Position numbers and translations under genes: made by a program. The notes below the pieces were generated by a model. The model was not told where the DNA came from and did not search any database. It saw only the letters and a list, made by a program, of their open reading frames with translations. A stretch of 64,000 nt of DNA from Motiliproteus sp. MSK22-1 (GTDB lineage Bacteria; Pseudomonadota; Gammaproteobacteria; Pseudomonadales; Balneatricaceae), in NCBI RefSeq assembly GCF_001968815.1, contig NZ_MIEQ01000022.1, positions 62,001 through 126,000 on the forward strand, written 5' to 3'. Below are positions 32,365-41,451 of this stretch, piece by piece; position 1 is the first letter of the stretch; each line of letters opens with the position of its first letter.

Positions 32365-33794
32365 AGACAAATCTGGTAATTAATCTCCGCCCCCGCAACC
32401 CTTGGGAAGCCGCCGATCTGGGGCTTGTGCTTGTAAGGCGATGGTGGCCCCAGTTATACCTCATATGGTTTCTGTCCAGCTTTCTGCTATTTTTAGTCGC
32501 GCTGCTTGTGGTTGGTCCGGTCTGGGCAGCAGCGGTTGTCTGGTGGGTTAAGCCCTTGCTGGAAAGACCGCTGTTATTCTTTCTCGGTCGTGCCGTGTTT
32601 AATAATCCTCCAGAGGTTGTTGAGACGCTGCGAGCTTTTCCCGGATTGCTAAAAACCCAGTGGTTCTCCTGGTTGACCTGGCGTCGCTTTAGCTTGTCAA
32701 GATCATTTCTCCAGCCCATTGGTCAGTTAGAGGGTATGAATGGTAAAGCCCGAGGAGAACGCATTCGAGTTTTGCGTAACGATAGCGTTTCGTCATGGCT
32801 GACAATTATTCTGTTGCATTTGGAATCGGCGCTGATATTTAGTTTCTATGGACTGATCATGTTGTTTATGCCGGCAGACAGCTGGGAGTTTGGAACGGAA
32901 CTGATTAGCGGTGAAGCAGAGTGGATTCAGGCGTGTCTTGTCTATCTTGTCATTGGGATAGTGGCTCCCTGTTATGTGAGTTGTGGCTTCTGTTTGTACC
33001 TTAACCGCAGAATTTGGCTGGAAGGCTGGGATATTGAGCAGGGGTTTCGTCGTATTCTGACTAAGCGGAGCTCATTTGCGATGGTGATCCTACTGGCAGT
33101 GATATCTGTCAGTAGTATTAATTCAACACCTGCTATGGCATCTACACCAGAAGAAGCTCGGGAAGATATTCTGAGAGTGATTGAAAGTGAGGATTTTCAC
33201 CAGATCGAAGTGCAGAAGTATCCCGACTTTCTGGAGAATTGGTCCTTCGATTGGGACTGGCTGGATGATTCCAAGGATAAGGGGGCTGATCTGGAGATTG
33301 CCAGCGTTCTTGAAATTTTTCTTTGGGTGGTGGCTCTTGCTGCAGTTGTCTGGCTGGTTTATCAGGGATGGTTGTTGATGAAGATTAGATCGCCAAGCGA
33401 GCTCTTTTCTGACCGGCAAGAGCTGGCAACAACAGTGGCCGGGCTGAATATCAGGGAGGATAGCTTACCTGAGAATGTGACTGTTCAGGTTGAGAGCCTG
33501 TTACAGGATGGAGATGTCAGAGCTGCTCTAGCACTATTATACCGGGCCTCTCTCTCCCGACTTGTTGGCCGCTACGGGCTCCGTTTACTGGCAGGTTATA
33601 CAGAAGGGGATTGCCTGGGGGTTGTGAAAGGTTCAGCACAACCTGATCTCTATGGCTATTTTTCTCAGTTGACCCAATTATGGATCCAAGCTGCCTATGG
33701 TCATCGGTTGCCGGATATCACCGATATTCATCAACTGTTACCCCTGTGGTCGGCTCATTTTGAGCCGCTGAAGAATCTTAGTCAGGAGGGCTAG
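32361..33794 (+). CDS. Membrane protein with DUF4129-like C-terminal domain
   Basis: A 477-residue protein with several N-terminal membrane segments (residues ~30-75, 145-170, 190-215), a further segment near 245, an extracytoplasmic acidic/aromatic stretch around 260-310, another membrane segment (residues ~314-335) and a C-terminal cytoplasmic domain. The C-terminal block DGDVRAALALLYRASLSRLV with GYTEGDC is the DUF4129 pattern seen beside MoxR/DUF58 genes and in transglutaminase-linked proteins. Function is unknown. It is in tight operon with the flanking genes: 4-nt overlap upstream and a 2-nt gap downstream. Confidence 0.7.
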   Translation: MKTNLVINLRPRNPWEAADLGLVLVRRWWPQLYLIWFLSSFLLFLVALLVVGPVWAAAVVWWVKPLLERPLLFFLGRAVFNNPPEVVETLRAFPGLLKTQWFSWLTWRRFSLSRSFLQPIGQLEGMNGKARGERIRVLRNDSVSSWLTIILLHLESALIFSFYGLIMLFMPADSWEFGTELISGEAEWIQACLVYLVIGIVAPCYVSCGFCLYLNRRIWLEGWDIEQGFRRILTKRSSFAMVILLAVISVSSINSTPAMASTPEEAREDILRVIESEDFHQIEVQKYPDFLENWSFDWDWLDDSKDKGADLEIASVLEIFLWVVALAAVVWLVYQGWLLMKIRSPSELFSDRQELATTVAGLNIREDSLPENVTVQVESLLQDGDVRAALALLYRASLSRLVGRYGLRLLAGYTEGDCLGVVKGSAQPDLYGYFSQLTQLWIQAAYGHRLPDITDIHQLLPLWSAHFEPLKNLSQEG

Positions 33795-33796
33795 CG

Positions 33797-35125
33797 GTGA
33801 AGAAGCTATTGGGCCTGTTAGCCCTGGTTTTCCTTGTTTTTTCAGGTCTGGCTTTATGGAACGCTGAGTGGAAAGAGATCCGGTATGATGCAGGTCCGAG
33901 TAAAGAGGCGGGTAGTGACCCTTTCTTTGCAATTATTCGTTACCTCGAGCAGCAAGATATAGATGCAGATACCGCCCGCTCTTTGGCACCAATGAAAGCC
34001 CCGGACTTTTTTCAGGATAAGGATGCAGTTGTGTTGCTCGGCGGGTATGGGGTGTTAGCTGAGCGACAGCTGACTGATGTACTTGACTGGGTGAGAAGAG
34101 GAGGGCACCTCATCTTATCTCCTGAAAATGCCAGGCCAGGCTTTGCTGAGTTAAAACAAGATTTGCTTTTTGAACAACTGGGAGTCGCTCTTGAGTTGGG
34201 GTGGCGCTCGTCTGATGAAGAGGAAGACTATTCAGAGTATCAAGAGTCTAGCCAGAGCGATAGTGAATCAGAAACATCTTTTTCAGAGACTGAGCAACGC
34301 AGGGACAGTCATTCTGATGCTGCTGAGTTTCTGGAATCTGACACAGTGGCAGAAGAAACCGTACCTTCATTGATTGAAGAACTTGCATCTTTTCGGGATA
34401 TTCGTCGGTGTGATGATCGCAATCCGGTTCAGCTGGCTCTACTTGATTCACAGCAAGATATTGAGCTGGAGTTCCGTACCAGAGTTCACTTAAGCTTATT
34501 AAATGAGCAACAGGCATATCGCAAGGTGGTAGACAGTCGTGGATTGCCGGTGATTCTTCAGTTCGACCAGGGAAGAGGCAAAGTGACGTTGCTGAGTGAT
34601 GGTGGAATATGGACGAACAGCCGGGTGGCATGCCGGGATCATGCTTTCTTTCTTGAATATTTGCTGGGAGAACAGACGAAGGTTTTTTTCCTGCTCAATC
34701 GCAAGCAGGCATCCTTGAGTGAGCTTCTTTTTTTCTATCTCCCTGAACTGGTTACTTCATTGTTACTGATGTTGGTATTTTGGCTGTGGCGAAGGGGAGT
34801 CCGGTTGGGACCGGCTGATCAGCATCGACAGAGGTTTCGCCGTCACTTTTTCGAGCATCTTCAGTCATCGGCGCGCTTTCGGTTTCGGGCCGGGCACCAT
34901 TCATCGTTACTGGCACCGTTACGTGACGATATTCGTCAGCGAGCGATTCAGCGGTTAGATGGGTTTAGGGCTGATAATCAGCGACAGCATTATCGATTAT
35001 TGGCGGAGCATACAGGGGTGCCGGAAGGTGATATTCAGATCGCGATGGAATCAAAAACAGCGTTATCTGCAACAGATTTTCAGAGCGCTACGCGAATACT
35101 GAAACAAATAAGGGAATCGTTATGA
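33797..35125 (+). CDS. DUF4350-domain membrane protein with acidic insert
   Basis: A 442-residue protein with an N-terminal membrane anchor (residues ~4-21), a DUF4350 region (AIIRYLEQQDID ... GGYGVLAERQL ... WVRRGGHLILSPEN), a second membrane segment near 318-335, and a cytoplasmic C-terminal part with many Arg/His. DUF4350 resembles ThuA/GATase-like folds and may bind a small ligand. Residues ~138-187 form a striking Ser/Glu/Asp-rich low-complexity insert not expected in the family core; it is likely flexible. The start is GTG, 2 nt after the upstream stop; the stop overlaps the MoxR start by 4 nt. Confidence 0.75.
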   Translation: MKKLLGLLALVFLVFSGLALWNAEWKEIRYDAGPSKEAGSDPFFAIIRYLEQQDIDADTARSLAPMKAPDFFQDKDAVVLLGGYGVLAERQLTDVLDWVRRGGHLILSPENARPGFAELKQDLLFEQLGVALELGWRSSDEEEDYSEYQESSQSDSESETSFSETEQRRDSHSDAAEFLESDTVAEETVPSLIEELASFRDIRRCDDRNPVQLALLDSQQDIELEFRTRVHLSLLNEQQAYRKVVDSRGLPVILQFDQGRGKVTLLSDGGIWTNSRVACRDHAFFLEYLLGEQTKVFFLLNRKQASLSELLFFYLPELVTSLLLMLVFWLWRRGVRLGPADQHRQRFRRHFFEHLQSSARFRFRAGHHSSLLAPLRDDIRQRAIQRLDGFRADNQRQHYRLLAEHTGVPEGDIQIAMESKTALSATDFQSATRILKQIRESL

Positions 35126-36111
35126 ATCAGATGGGCGGTAGTACTTCTACTGAGTTTTCAGAGGCTCCAGACGGAGCTGCTTTACAGCGCATTCGAGAAG
35201 TATTAAATCAGGTTCTGATAGGTCAGGGTCCGGTTGTTGACCAGGTCTTGGTTGCTCTTTTGGCTCGTGGGCATGTGTTGATTGAAGGCGTTCCTGGATT
35301 AGGTAAGACATTATTGGTACGAAGTCTGGCTGCAACATTCTCGGGTCAGTTCAGTCGGATTCAGTTTACTCCAGACCTTATGCCAGCTGATGTGACCGGT
35401 CATACATTGTTCAACATGGCACAACAAAAATTTGAAACCCGCAAAGGTCCAATATTTACCAACCTGCTACTTGCCGATGAAATTAACAGAGCCCCAGCGA
35501 AAACTCAGGCTGCTCTACTTGAAGTTATGCAGGAACAACAGGTCACCATCGAGGGAAGTACTTTCCCGGTGGATACTCCCTTTATGGTATTGGCAACTCA
35601 GAATCCGATTGAACAAGAGGGAACCTACCCGTTGCCAGAAGCTGAGCTGGATCGCTTTATGCTGAAAGTGCAGATTGATTACCCTGATCAAGAGGATGAA
35701 GAAGCTCTTGTTCGGTCTGTTACCGGGCTCGGTGATGCGCCCTGGGGCGTTGAATGTATTGACCCCATTCTCAATGCAGACCAAATTGCGGATCTGCAAG
35801 ACCAATTAGGAGAAATTGCTGTCGACCAGGAAGTTTTTACTTATGGTGTTCGGCTATGTCGTGCAAGTCGTGACTGGGACGGATTGGAGCGTGGTGCGGG
35901 ACCCAGGGCCAGTATCAATTTGATTCAGGCCGCACGGGCAAGAGCGTTGTTGGATGGGCGCGATTTTGTGACACCCGATGATATCAAATCGATGGCGTTG
36001 CCAGTACTTCGTCATAGAGTGCAACTGACGGCTGATCGTGAAATAGAAGGGTATAACGCAGATCAGGTGCTGCAAGGGTTACTGGACACTGTGGATGCTC
36101 CTCGTCAATGA
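35122..36111 (+). CDS. MoxR-family AAA+ ATPase
   Basis: A 329-residue MoxR ATPase, a AAA+ chaperone-like protein that often acts with a DUF58 or VWA partner on a client complex. Walker A is GVPGLGKT (residues ~55-62), Walker B is LLADEINRAPAKTQAALLE, and sensor 1 is LATQNPIEQEGTYPLPEAEL followed by DRF. The C-terminal lid domain is complete. Full-length for the family. It overlaps the upstream and downstream genes by 4 nt each, with the DUF58 gene next, the standard MoxR pairing. No VWA gene is found in this operon. Confidence 0.93.
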   Translation: MNQMGGSTSTEFSEAPDGAALQRIREVLNQVLIGQGPVVDQVLVALLARGHVLIEGVPGLGKTLLVRSLAATFSGQFSRIQFTPDLMPADVTGHTLFNMAQQKFETRKGPIFTNLLLADEINRAPAKTQAALLEVMQEQQVTIEGSTFPVDTPFMVLATQNPIEQEGTYPLPEAELDRFMLKVQIDYPDQEDEEALVRSVTGLGDAPWGVECIDPILNADQIADLQDQLGEIAVDQEVFTYGVRLCRASRDWDGLERGAGPRASINLIQAARARALLDGRDFVTPDDIKSMALPVLRHRVQLTADREIEGYNADQVLQGLLDTVDAPRQ

Positions 36112-37451
36112 GATTGCTGGTACCGGGTCGCAGTAGTTTTTTCGCTCTGGCATTGATCGCTGTGCTTGCTGCGGTGATTGCCGGGCTTCGCGTATTTTCT
36201 GAGTGGCATGAAGCGTTGGATAATGCCGGAAATGCGCTGATTGCTTTAGCTGTCGTGATGCTGGGGTGGGCATTGTTGGATGCCTTGGTCAGTTTGCGGC
36301 GGCCTGCGCCAGAACTCAGGCGTCGCTTGCCACAGAGCCTGGCATTAAACCGTCCGGCGACCGTTGAGCTTTGTCTGATTCCGACGGCGAAGATATCTGA
36401 ACGCTGGTTGGTTCAGGACCATTATCCAAGGGAGGGGAGTAGTTCTGCATCTGCGATACCTTGCACGACCGAAGCCGGTCGAGCAGTTGAAGTCAGATAC
36501 CAATGGACCCCTTTGGAACGAGGCGATTTTCTTTTTGATGGCCTTAGTCTTCGGTGTAACTCGTTTTGGCGTTTCTGGCATCTTCAGCAGCGTTTGCCGC
36601 TCCAGACTTCGGTCAAAGTTTTCCCTGATTTTGCTCGCTTGCGTTCGGAGCTTCGCCCCAGTAGCAAGAGTAATTATAAGAACAGCGGTATTCGAAAACG
36701 TCCCAAACGGGGCTCTGGATTGGATTTCCATCAGCTGAGAGAATATCGCCAGGGAGATTCTCTGCGGCAGATAGATTGGCGGGCTACTTCAAGGCGTCTG
36801 CAACTGATCTCACGAGAGTATCAGGATGAACGAGATCAGCAGATCATTTTTATGCTTGATGCCGGGCGTCGGTTATTAGATCAGGATGATCAATTGAGCC
36901 ACTTTGACCATGCTTTAAATGCCCTGTTAATGGTGGCGCATGTTGCTCTTAAGCAGGGAGATGCTGTGGCCATGATGAGCTTTGGTGGCGAGAATCGATG
37001 GGTTGCACCCGTTAAAGGAGTCTTGAATATTGGACGGCTGCTGAACGGGTTTTATGATCTGCAGCCTCAGCCTGTCGCTTCAGACTATATTGTCGCCGCG
37101 GAGTCTCTTATACAGCGCTATCGAAAGCGGGCTCTGGTTGTCTTGGTTACTAATCTGCAGGATGACTCTCCTGAGGAGCTGGCCCCGGCTATTCGACTAC
37201 TGCAGAAGCATCACCTGGTGATGGTTGCCAATCTAAATGAGCCATCTTTGTTGGAAAAGTCAAAAAAACCGATAGAAGATCTGGATGACGCTCTGGGTTG
37301 GTGCAGCATAGCTGAATATCAACAAGGTCGTCAGCATACTCAAGAGCGGCTTCGAAACAGTGGGGTGATTCTGGTAGATACCCCGCCACAGGGGCTGCTG
37401 TTTCGTCTTAGCGAGGCTTATTTGGCAGTAAAGGCAGCAGGGCGTCTCTAA
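36108..37451 (+). CDS. DUF58 protein (MoxR partner)
   Basis: A 447-residue DUF58 protein. Two N-terminal membrane segments (residues ~8-28 and 42-62) are followed by a beta-rich region and the DUF58 motif EYRQGDSLRQIDWRATSRR (residues ~209-227), which joins a VWA-like C-terminal domain (IIFMLDAGRRLL, a degenerate MIDAS-like start). Members work with MoxR ATPases, probably as substrate or adaptor at the membrane. It is the last gene of the operon, converging on the EAL gene with a 5-nt gap and no visible terminator between them. Confidence 0.88.
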   Translation: MRLLVPGRSSFFALALIAVLAAVIAGLRVFSEWHEALDNAGNALIALAVVMLGWALLDALVSLRRPAPELRRRLPQSLALNRPATVELCLIPTAKISERWLVQDHYPREGSSSASAIPCTTEAGRAVEVRYQWTPLERGDFLFDGLSLRCNSFWRFWHLQQRLPLQTSVKVFPDFARLRSELRPSSKSNYKNSGIRKRPKRGSGLDFHQLREYRQGDSLRQIDWRATSRRLQLISREYQDERDQQIIFMLDAGRRLLDQDDQLSHFDHALNALLMVAHVALKQGDAVAMMSFGGENRWVAPVKGVLNIGRLLNGFYDLQPQPVASDYIVAAESLIQRYRKRALVVLVTNLQDDSPEELAPAIRLLQKHHLVMVANLNEPSLLEKSKKPIEDLDDALGWCSIAEYQQGRQHTQERLRNSGVILVDTPPQGLLFRLSEAYLAVKAAGRL

Positions 37452-37456
37452 TAGAG

Positions 37457-39091
37457 TTAACTTTCATTAAAGAAATCGTAATCCATCCGCTCTCTGGGGG
37501 CTTGCAGGTAGAACCCCTGAATATAGTGAATTCCTGATTTCCACAGTTTACTCATTACATTGGTCCCTTCGACCAAAGGGGCAACGATAACCTTGTTCTC
37601 ATCGGTGAGAGGTTCTATCAGTTTATCGAATGCCTCGTGTTTATCCGGGTCTTCAAGCTCCTGAACAAAGGAGCCATCCAGTTTGACGTATTCTGCCGGA
37701 ACATGCCTTAAAACGTTGTCTGAATCAATGGAGCTGCCGTAATGCTTGATACAAGTACTGGCATTAAGCTGTTTGAGACTCTGAGAAAAAATGTTGGCGT
37801 GTTTGATATGGCTGGAAGCATCTGCTTCACTGAATTGGAAAATTAGGCTGCTGCCTGATAACTGATGTTCCTGAAGCTGTTCACGCAGCCACTGCAGTAG
37901 CCCCTGATCTTCTAATGAACGACCTGTTATGTTGATAAACAGGCGATTGTTTTTACCTCTTTTCTGCTCAATAGCAAGCTGCCGTATGCTCTCGGAAATA
38001 ACCCACCGGTCTAAATCTGCGCTTACTTCGGCATGGTCTAGCATGGTTAAGAACATGTTGGGTGAGACTTCATTAGCATTGGTATCGATCAAACGAAGGA
38101 GAACTTCATAAATATTTGCTTGTTCTCCTCTCAGGCTGACTACGGGTTGAAAGAGCAATTTCAGTTGGTCTTTTTCAATTGCCTTTCTTAATTTCTTAAC
38201 TGAGACCATTTCTTTTCCGACTTCTGTCTGTTTGCCGGTATCAGGGCTGATTGTACTTTCCTGCTGGCTGCTTAAGTCTTTTGTCGGGCTTTGTTCGCTG
38301 AGAACGACTGTTTCACTCCCTTCTGGAGGGCGTTTCAAGATTACTTGTGTGCAAGGCGTTCGTTCAAATCGTGAGCTACCGAAATATAACATTCCAGTAA
38401 ATACGCTGCCGTCCTTTCGGACTATGTTCAAACCAGTGTCTTGATCAATGCTGGTGTCCTGCCGGTAGTTTTTAACAAAGTCCGCGAAGAGCCTTTGGGA
38501 TTCATGTTCAGCAAGATCAACGATAGAATGACCTAGTATTTCGGTGCCGCTGGTGTGGCCAATAAACTCGAGAAATGCTGGGTTTAGGAAGATGAATTGA
38601 CTCTCCCTGTTTAAATAGGCTATTGCCTCTTTAGAGGACTGTAGTAGCTCCCGGCAGCGTTTCTCTGCTTCAGACAGATGAAATTCCGCCTGTCTTCGTC
38701 GACGTCGGTTTTCTCGATGAAACAGCTCCCGGCGGATTACCATTACCAGCAGCTCCTTTTCGGCAATGGGTACAACTGCGCTGGCTTTTTGTTTTAAACC
38801 TTTGATGACGTGTTCGGGGGAGGCGTCTGGGGCAAGGACGATAACCGGCATGTCCTTATTGTTGTTTTTCAGCTGTTCAGCTACTTTTGAAAAGGTTACA
38901 TCGCAGTCCTGCCGATAGATGACTACATCACCGGAATGCTGATTGAATACTTGCTCCAGGTTCTCCTCGTTGTCAGCCTGCTCGGCTCTTGGGGCCAGGC
39001 GTGCAGTTCTAAGCAGCGACATAAGCGGTTCAGAATCCTTGGAGGAAACACCGATAAAAATAATATTAAGGCTCTGCCGCTGTTTTTGCAT
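37457..39091 (-). CDS. REC-like/PAS/degenerate EAL protein (FimX-like c-di-GMP sensor)
   Basis: A 544-residue cytoplasmic protein with an N-terminal receiver-like domain (residues ~8-125), a PAS domain (~145-250) and an EAL domain (~300-535). The receiver lacks a convincing phosphoacceptor pattern. The EAL domain is degenerate: EVL replaces EAL (YEVLLRL), KHYGSS replaces the DDFGTG loop, the expected catalytic Glu of the central strand is not where it should be (FQFSEADA), and LVEGTN stands for the usual AEGVET. It ends with QGFYLQAP. Such a protein should bind rather than hydrolyse c-di-GMP, like FimX of Pseudomonas, but it lacks a GGDEF domain. AGGAG precedes the ATG. Confidence 0.8.
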   Translation of the reverse strand: MQKQRQSLNIIFIGVSSKDSEPLMSLLRTARLAPRAEQADNEENLEQVFNQHSGDVVIYRQDCDVTFSKVAEQLKNNNKDMPVIVLAPDASPEHVIKGLKQKASAVVPIAEKELLVMVIRRELFHRENRRRRRQAEFHLSEAEKRCRELLQSSKEAIAYLNRESQFIFLNPAFLEFIGHTSGTEILGHSIVDLAEHESQRLFADFVKNYRQDTSIDQDTGLNIVRKDGSVFTGMLYFGSSRFERTPCTQVILKRPPEGSETVVLSEQSPTKDLSSQQESTISPDTGKQTEVGKEMVSVKKLRKAIEKDQLKLLFQPVVSLRGEQANIYEVLLRLIDTNANEVSPNMFLTMLDHAEVSADLDRWVISESIRQLAIEQKRGKNNRLFINITGRSLEDQGLLQWLREQLQEHQLSGSSLIFQFSEADASSHIKHANIFSQSLKQLNASTCIKHYGSSIDSDNVLRHVPAEYVKLDGSFVQELEDPDKHEAFDKLIEPLTDENKVIVAPLVEGTNVMSKLWKSGIHYIQGFYLQAPRERMDYDFFNES

Positions 39092-39328
39092 AGGCTCCTG
39101 ACGTCCAAATACCTTTCATAACTAGCTTAATATGCTCTATAAGACTACTTTATAGGCGATTTATCACGATGCCTCAAGGACTTGGAGGGCTTAACGGAGC
39201 AGTAAGCTAAACATTGTATGCTGTTATATCCATTTTGTAGTATAAGGCGAAGGATATTGGGTGCGATGGAATAATGATAAGATTCCGGCTGATCTTTCGA
39301 CTTTGGCTGGCAGTTCAATTAAGTAAGA

Positions 39329-39403
39329 TGGCTGGGGTGGCAGGATTCGAACCTGCGCGTGACGGGATCAAAACCCGCTGCCTTACCGCTTGGCTACACC
39401 CCA
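39329..39403 (-). tRNA. tRNA-Gln (TTG), distal copy
   Basis: A 75-nt tRNA with encoded CCA. The acceptor TGGGGTG pairs with CACCCCA and the anticodon loop TTTTGAT reads TTG. The sequence is identical to the other tRNA-Gln 162 bp away. It is the last member of the minus-strand cluster. Confidence 0.97.
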
Positions 39404-39409
39404 ACAGGA

Positions 39410-39486
39410 TGGTGGCTGTAATTAGACTGAAACTAATGACCACCTTATTCACTAAGAGCAGAGCTTAGCTCTAAACGAATAAAAAT
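39410..39486 (-). pseudogene. Decayed tRNA-Met copy
   Basis: The spacer between the two tRNA-Gln genes aligns without gaps to the 3' half of the intact tRNA-Met downstream: by my count 31 of the first 42 positions match, including the CCA complement. A GCTCTAA block of the D-arm also remains. The T-stem pairs as ATTAG/CTAAT, one compensated pair different from the intact copy, but the T-loop (TTTCAGT) and the anticodon are destroyed. It is best read as the second Met gene of a tandem Met-Gln duplication that has lost function. Confidence 0.75.
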
Positions 39487-39490
39487 TAGA

Positions 39491-39565
39491 TGGCTGGGGT
39501 GGCAGGATTCGAACCTGCGCGTGACGGGATCAAAACCCGCTGCCTTACCGCTTGGCTACACCCCA
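39491..39565 (-). tRNA. tRNA-Gln (TTG), proximal copy
   Basis: A 75-nt tRNA with encoded CCA, identical to the distal copy, with matching short flanks (GATGGCTGG on one side, ACAGG on the other) as expected from tandem duplication. Confidence 0.97.
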
Positions 39566-39573
39566 ACAGGGAA

Positions 39574-39650
39574 TGGTGGCTATGACTAGATTCGAACTAG
39601 TGACCCCATCATTATGAGTGATGTGCTCTAACCAACTGAGCTACATAGCC
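39574..39650 (-). tRNA. tRNA-Met (CAT), elongator type
   Basis: A 77-nt tRNA with encoded CCA. The acceptor GGCTATG pairs with CATAGCC and the anticodon loop CTCATAA gives CAT. It resembles E. coli metT rather than initiator tRNA. It is first in the minus-strand tRNA operon, after ychF. Confidence 0.96.
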
Positions 39651-39667
39651 GCCGTATTGAGGCGCGA

Positions 39668-39696
39668 ATTATTCTCTTTTTTAGAGAATCTGTCAA
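39668..39696 (-). promoter_or_regulatory. Sigma-70 promoter of the Met-Gln tRNA cluster
   Basis: On the minus strand a consensus TTGACA, 17-nt spacer and AATAAT are followed by a GC-rich discriminator TCGCGCC, 18 nt before tRNA-Met. A 7-bp inverted repeat (ATTCTCT/AGAGAAT) lies within the spacer and touches the -10 box. Confidence 0.85.
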
Positions 39697-39713
39697 CACC
39701 TCAGATCGTATTT

Positions 39714-40805
39714 TTATACGTTAAATCTAAAGTGGATAACATCGCCGTCCTTAACGCGATACTCCTTCCCTTCCAAGCGCCATTTTCCTGCTTCTTTTGC
39801 GCCTTGCTCGCCGTTGAACGCTATAAAATCGTCATAGGAGGTGACTTCAGCACGGATGAATCCTTTTTCGAAGTCTGTATGAATGACCCCTGCTGCCTGT
39901 GGCGCTGTCGCGTTCTGCTTTACGGTCCAGGCTCTGACCTCTTTAACACCGGCGGTAAAGTACGTCTGTAGGCCGAGAAGGCGGTAACCCGCTCGTATCA
40001 CTCGGTCTAGCCCTGGCTCTTCCATACCAAGATCTGCTAAGAATTCGGTTCGTTCTTCATCATCCAGTTCTGCAATTTCTGCTTCCAGCTTATTACATAT
40101 TGCCACTATTTCAGCGCCTTCTTTGGCAGCCAGGGCGGTAACCTTGTCGAGATGCGGATTGTTCTCAAATCCATCTTCATCGACGTTGGCAATGTACATC
40201 GTGGGTTTGGAAGTCAATAAATTAAGCTGGCGAATCTGCTTCTGTTCATCATCGGAAAGCTCCAGCGAGCGTGCGGGTAGTCCTTGGTCCAGATGAGGGA
40301 GTATTTTTTCTAATAAGGCTTTGGTCTTTATCGCCTCTTTATCCCCGCTTTTAGCGACTCTAACGACTTTTTGCAGCTGTTTTTCTACAGACTCCATGTC
40401 TGCAAGAGCGAGTTCTGTATTAATAACTTCAATATCAGCCAGGGGGTCAATGGTATTGGCCACATGGATTACATTGTCATCCTCAAAACAGCGCACTACA
40501 TGGGCAATCGCTTCGGTTTCACGAATATTTGCCAAGAACTGATTGCCTAAACCTTCCCCTTTCGATGCTCCCGCTACCAGGCCGGCGATATCAACGAATT
40601 CCATGGTTGTTGGCAGGATTTTCTGTGGTTTGACAATATCTGCCAGTTTGTCCAGACGAGGATCTGGCATTGCCACAACGCCAGCATTAGGTTCGATGGT
40701 GCAAAATGGAAAGTTTTCCGCATCGATACCGGCCTTGGTCAAGGCATTAAACAGTGTCGATTTGCCTACGTTGGGAAGGCCGACAATTCCGCAATTAAAA
40801 CCCAT
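39714..40805 (-). CDS. ychF: YchF, ribosome-associated GTPase-like ATPase
   Basis: YchF (363 residues) is an Obg-family P-loop protein that prefers ATP and binds ribosomes; in E. coli it affects the oxidative stress response. The N-terminus [20 protein letters not shown] has the P-loop, with [14 protein letters not shown] (switch I), [19 protein letters not shown] (switch II) and a C-terminal TGS domain with [10 protein letters not shown]. It follows pth, 23 nt apart, the usual order. Its 3' end is close to the promoter of the tRNA cluster. Confidence 0.97.
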   Translation of the reverse strand: MGFNCGIVGLPNVGKSTLFNALTKAGIDAENFPFCTIEPNAGVVAMPDPRLDKLADIVKPQKILPTTMEFVDIAGLVAGASKGEGLGNQFLANIRETEAIAHVVRCFEDDNVIHVANTIDPLADIEVINTELALADMESVEKQLQKVVRVAKSGDKEAIKTKALLEKILPHLDQGLPARSLELSDDEQKQIRQLNLLTSKPTMYIANVDEDGFENNPHLDKVTALAAKEGAEIVAICNKLEAEIAELDDEERTEFLADLGMEEPGLDRVIRAGYRLLGLQTYFTAGVKEVRAWTVKQNATAPQAAGVIHTDFEKGFIRAEVTSYDDFIAFNGEQGAKEAGKWRLEGKEYRVKDGDVIHFRFNV

Positions 40806-40828
40806 GGGGGAGTCCTATGCTGTAGATA

Positions 40829-41416
40829 TTAAGCTTTATGGCTATGCAGATCGTTCATCGCTTTCTGCAAGTTTCCATTCAGTAGATCGGGAAGCGAATA
40901 AAGCGCATGATCGATGGAGTTCTGTGTAAGTTCGCGTTCGTTCTGAGGTGCTTTTTTCAACACAAAACTGGCTACCTGCTTGGCATTACCGGGATGGCCG
41001 ATACCGAGCCTTAGGCGAAAGAACATTTTGTTGCCACCAAACTTGGCAATAATGTCCCTGAGGCCGTTGTGACCACCATGGCCACCGCCTTGTTTGAATC
41101 GCGCAGTGCCAGGGGGCAGATCCAGTTCGTCATGAGCGACAAGGATGCCCTCGACTGGAATCTTATAATAGCTTGCCAATGCCTGAACGGACTGACCGCT
41201 AAGATTCATAAAGGTTGTCGGAATCAGAAAGTGGATCTCTTGGCTGCCTATTCGAGCCTTACCATATAAGCCGTGAAAGCGTTTTTCGGGATGGAGTGAG
41301 CAGTGGTGCTGTTGCGCCAATTGCTGTAAAAAATCGGCCCCTGCGTTGTGACGGGTTTGTTCGTATTGCTGGCCTGGATTACCTAAGCCAACGATCAACT
41401 TTACCTGTTCAGTCAC
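40829..41416 (-). CDS. pth: Peptidyl-tRNA hydrolase
   Basis: Pth (195 residues) releases peptides from prematurely dropped peptidyl-tRNA. The N-terminus [21 protein letters not shown] contains the catalytic His (TRHN) and Asn; later motifs are [24 protein letters not shown] and [12 protein letters not shown]. The start is GTG with GAGG upstream. It sits between rplY and ychF, all on the minus strand, as in most gammaproteobacteria. Confidence 0.97.
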   Translation of the reverse strand: MTEQVKLIVGLGNPGQQYEQTRHNAGADFLQQLAQQHHCSLHPEKRFHGLYGKARIGSQEIHFLIPTTFMNLSGQSVQALASYYKIPVEGILVAHDELDLPPGTARFKQGGGHGGHNGLRDIIAKFGGNKMFFRLRLGIGHPGNAKQVASFVLKKAPQNERELTQNSIDHALYSLPDLLNGNLQKAMNDLHSHKA

Positions 41417-41451
41417 TAAGAGGCCTCTTTCTGTCAGTTCTTCATACTCGG

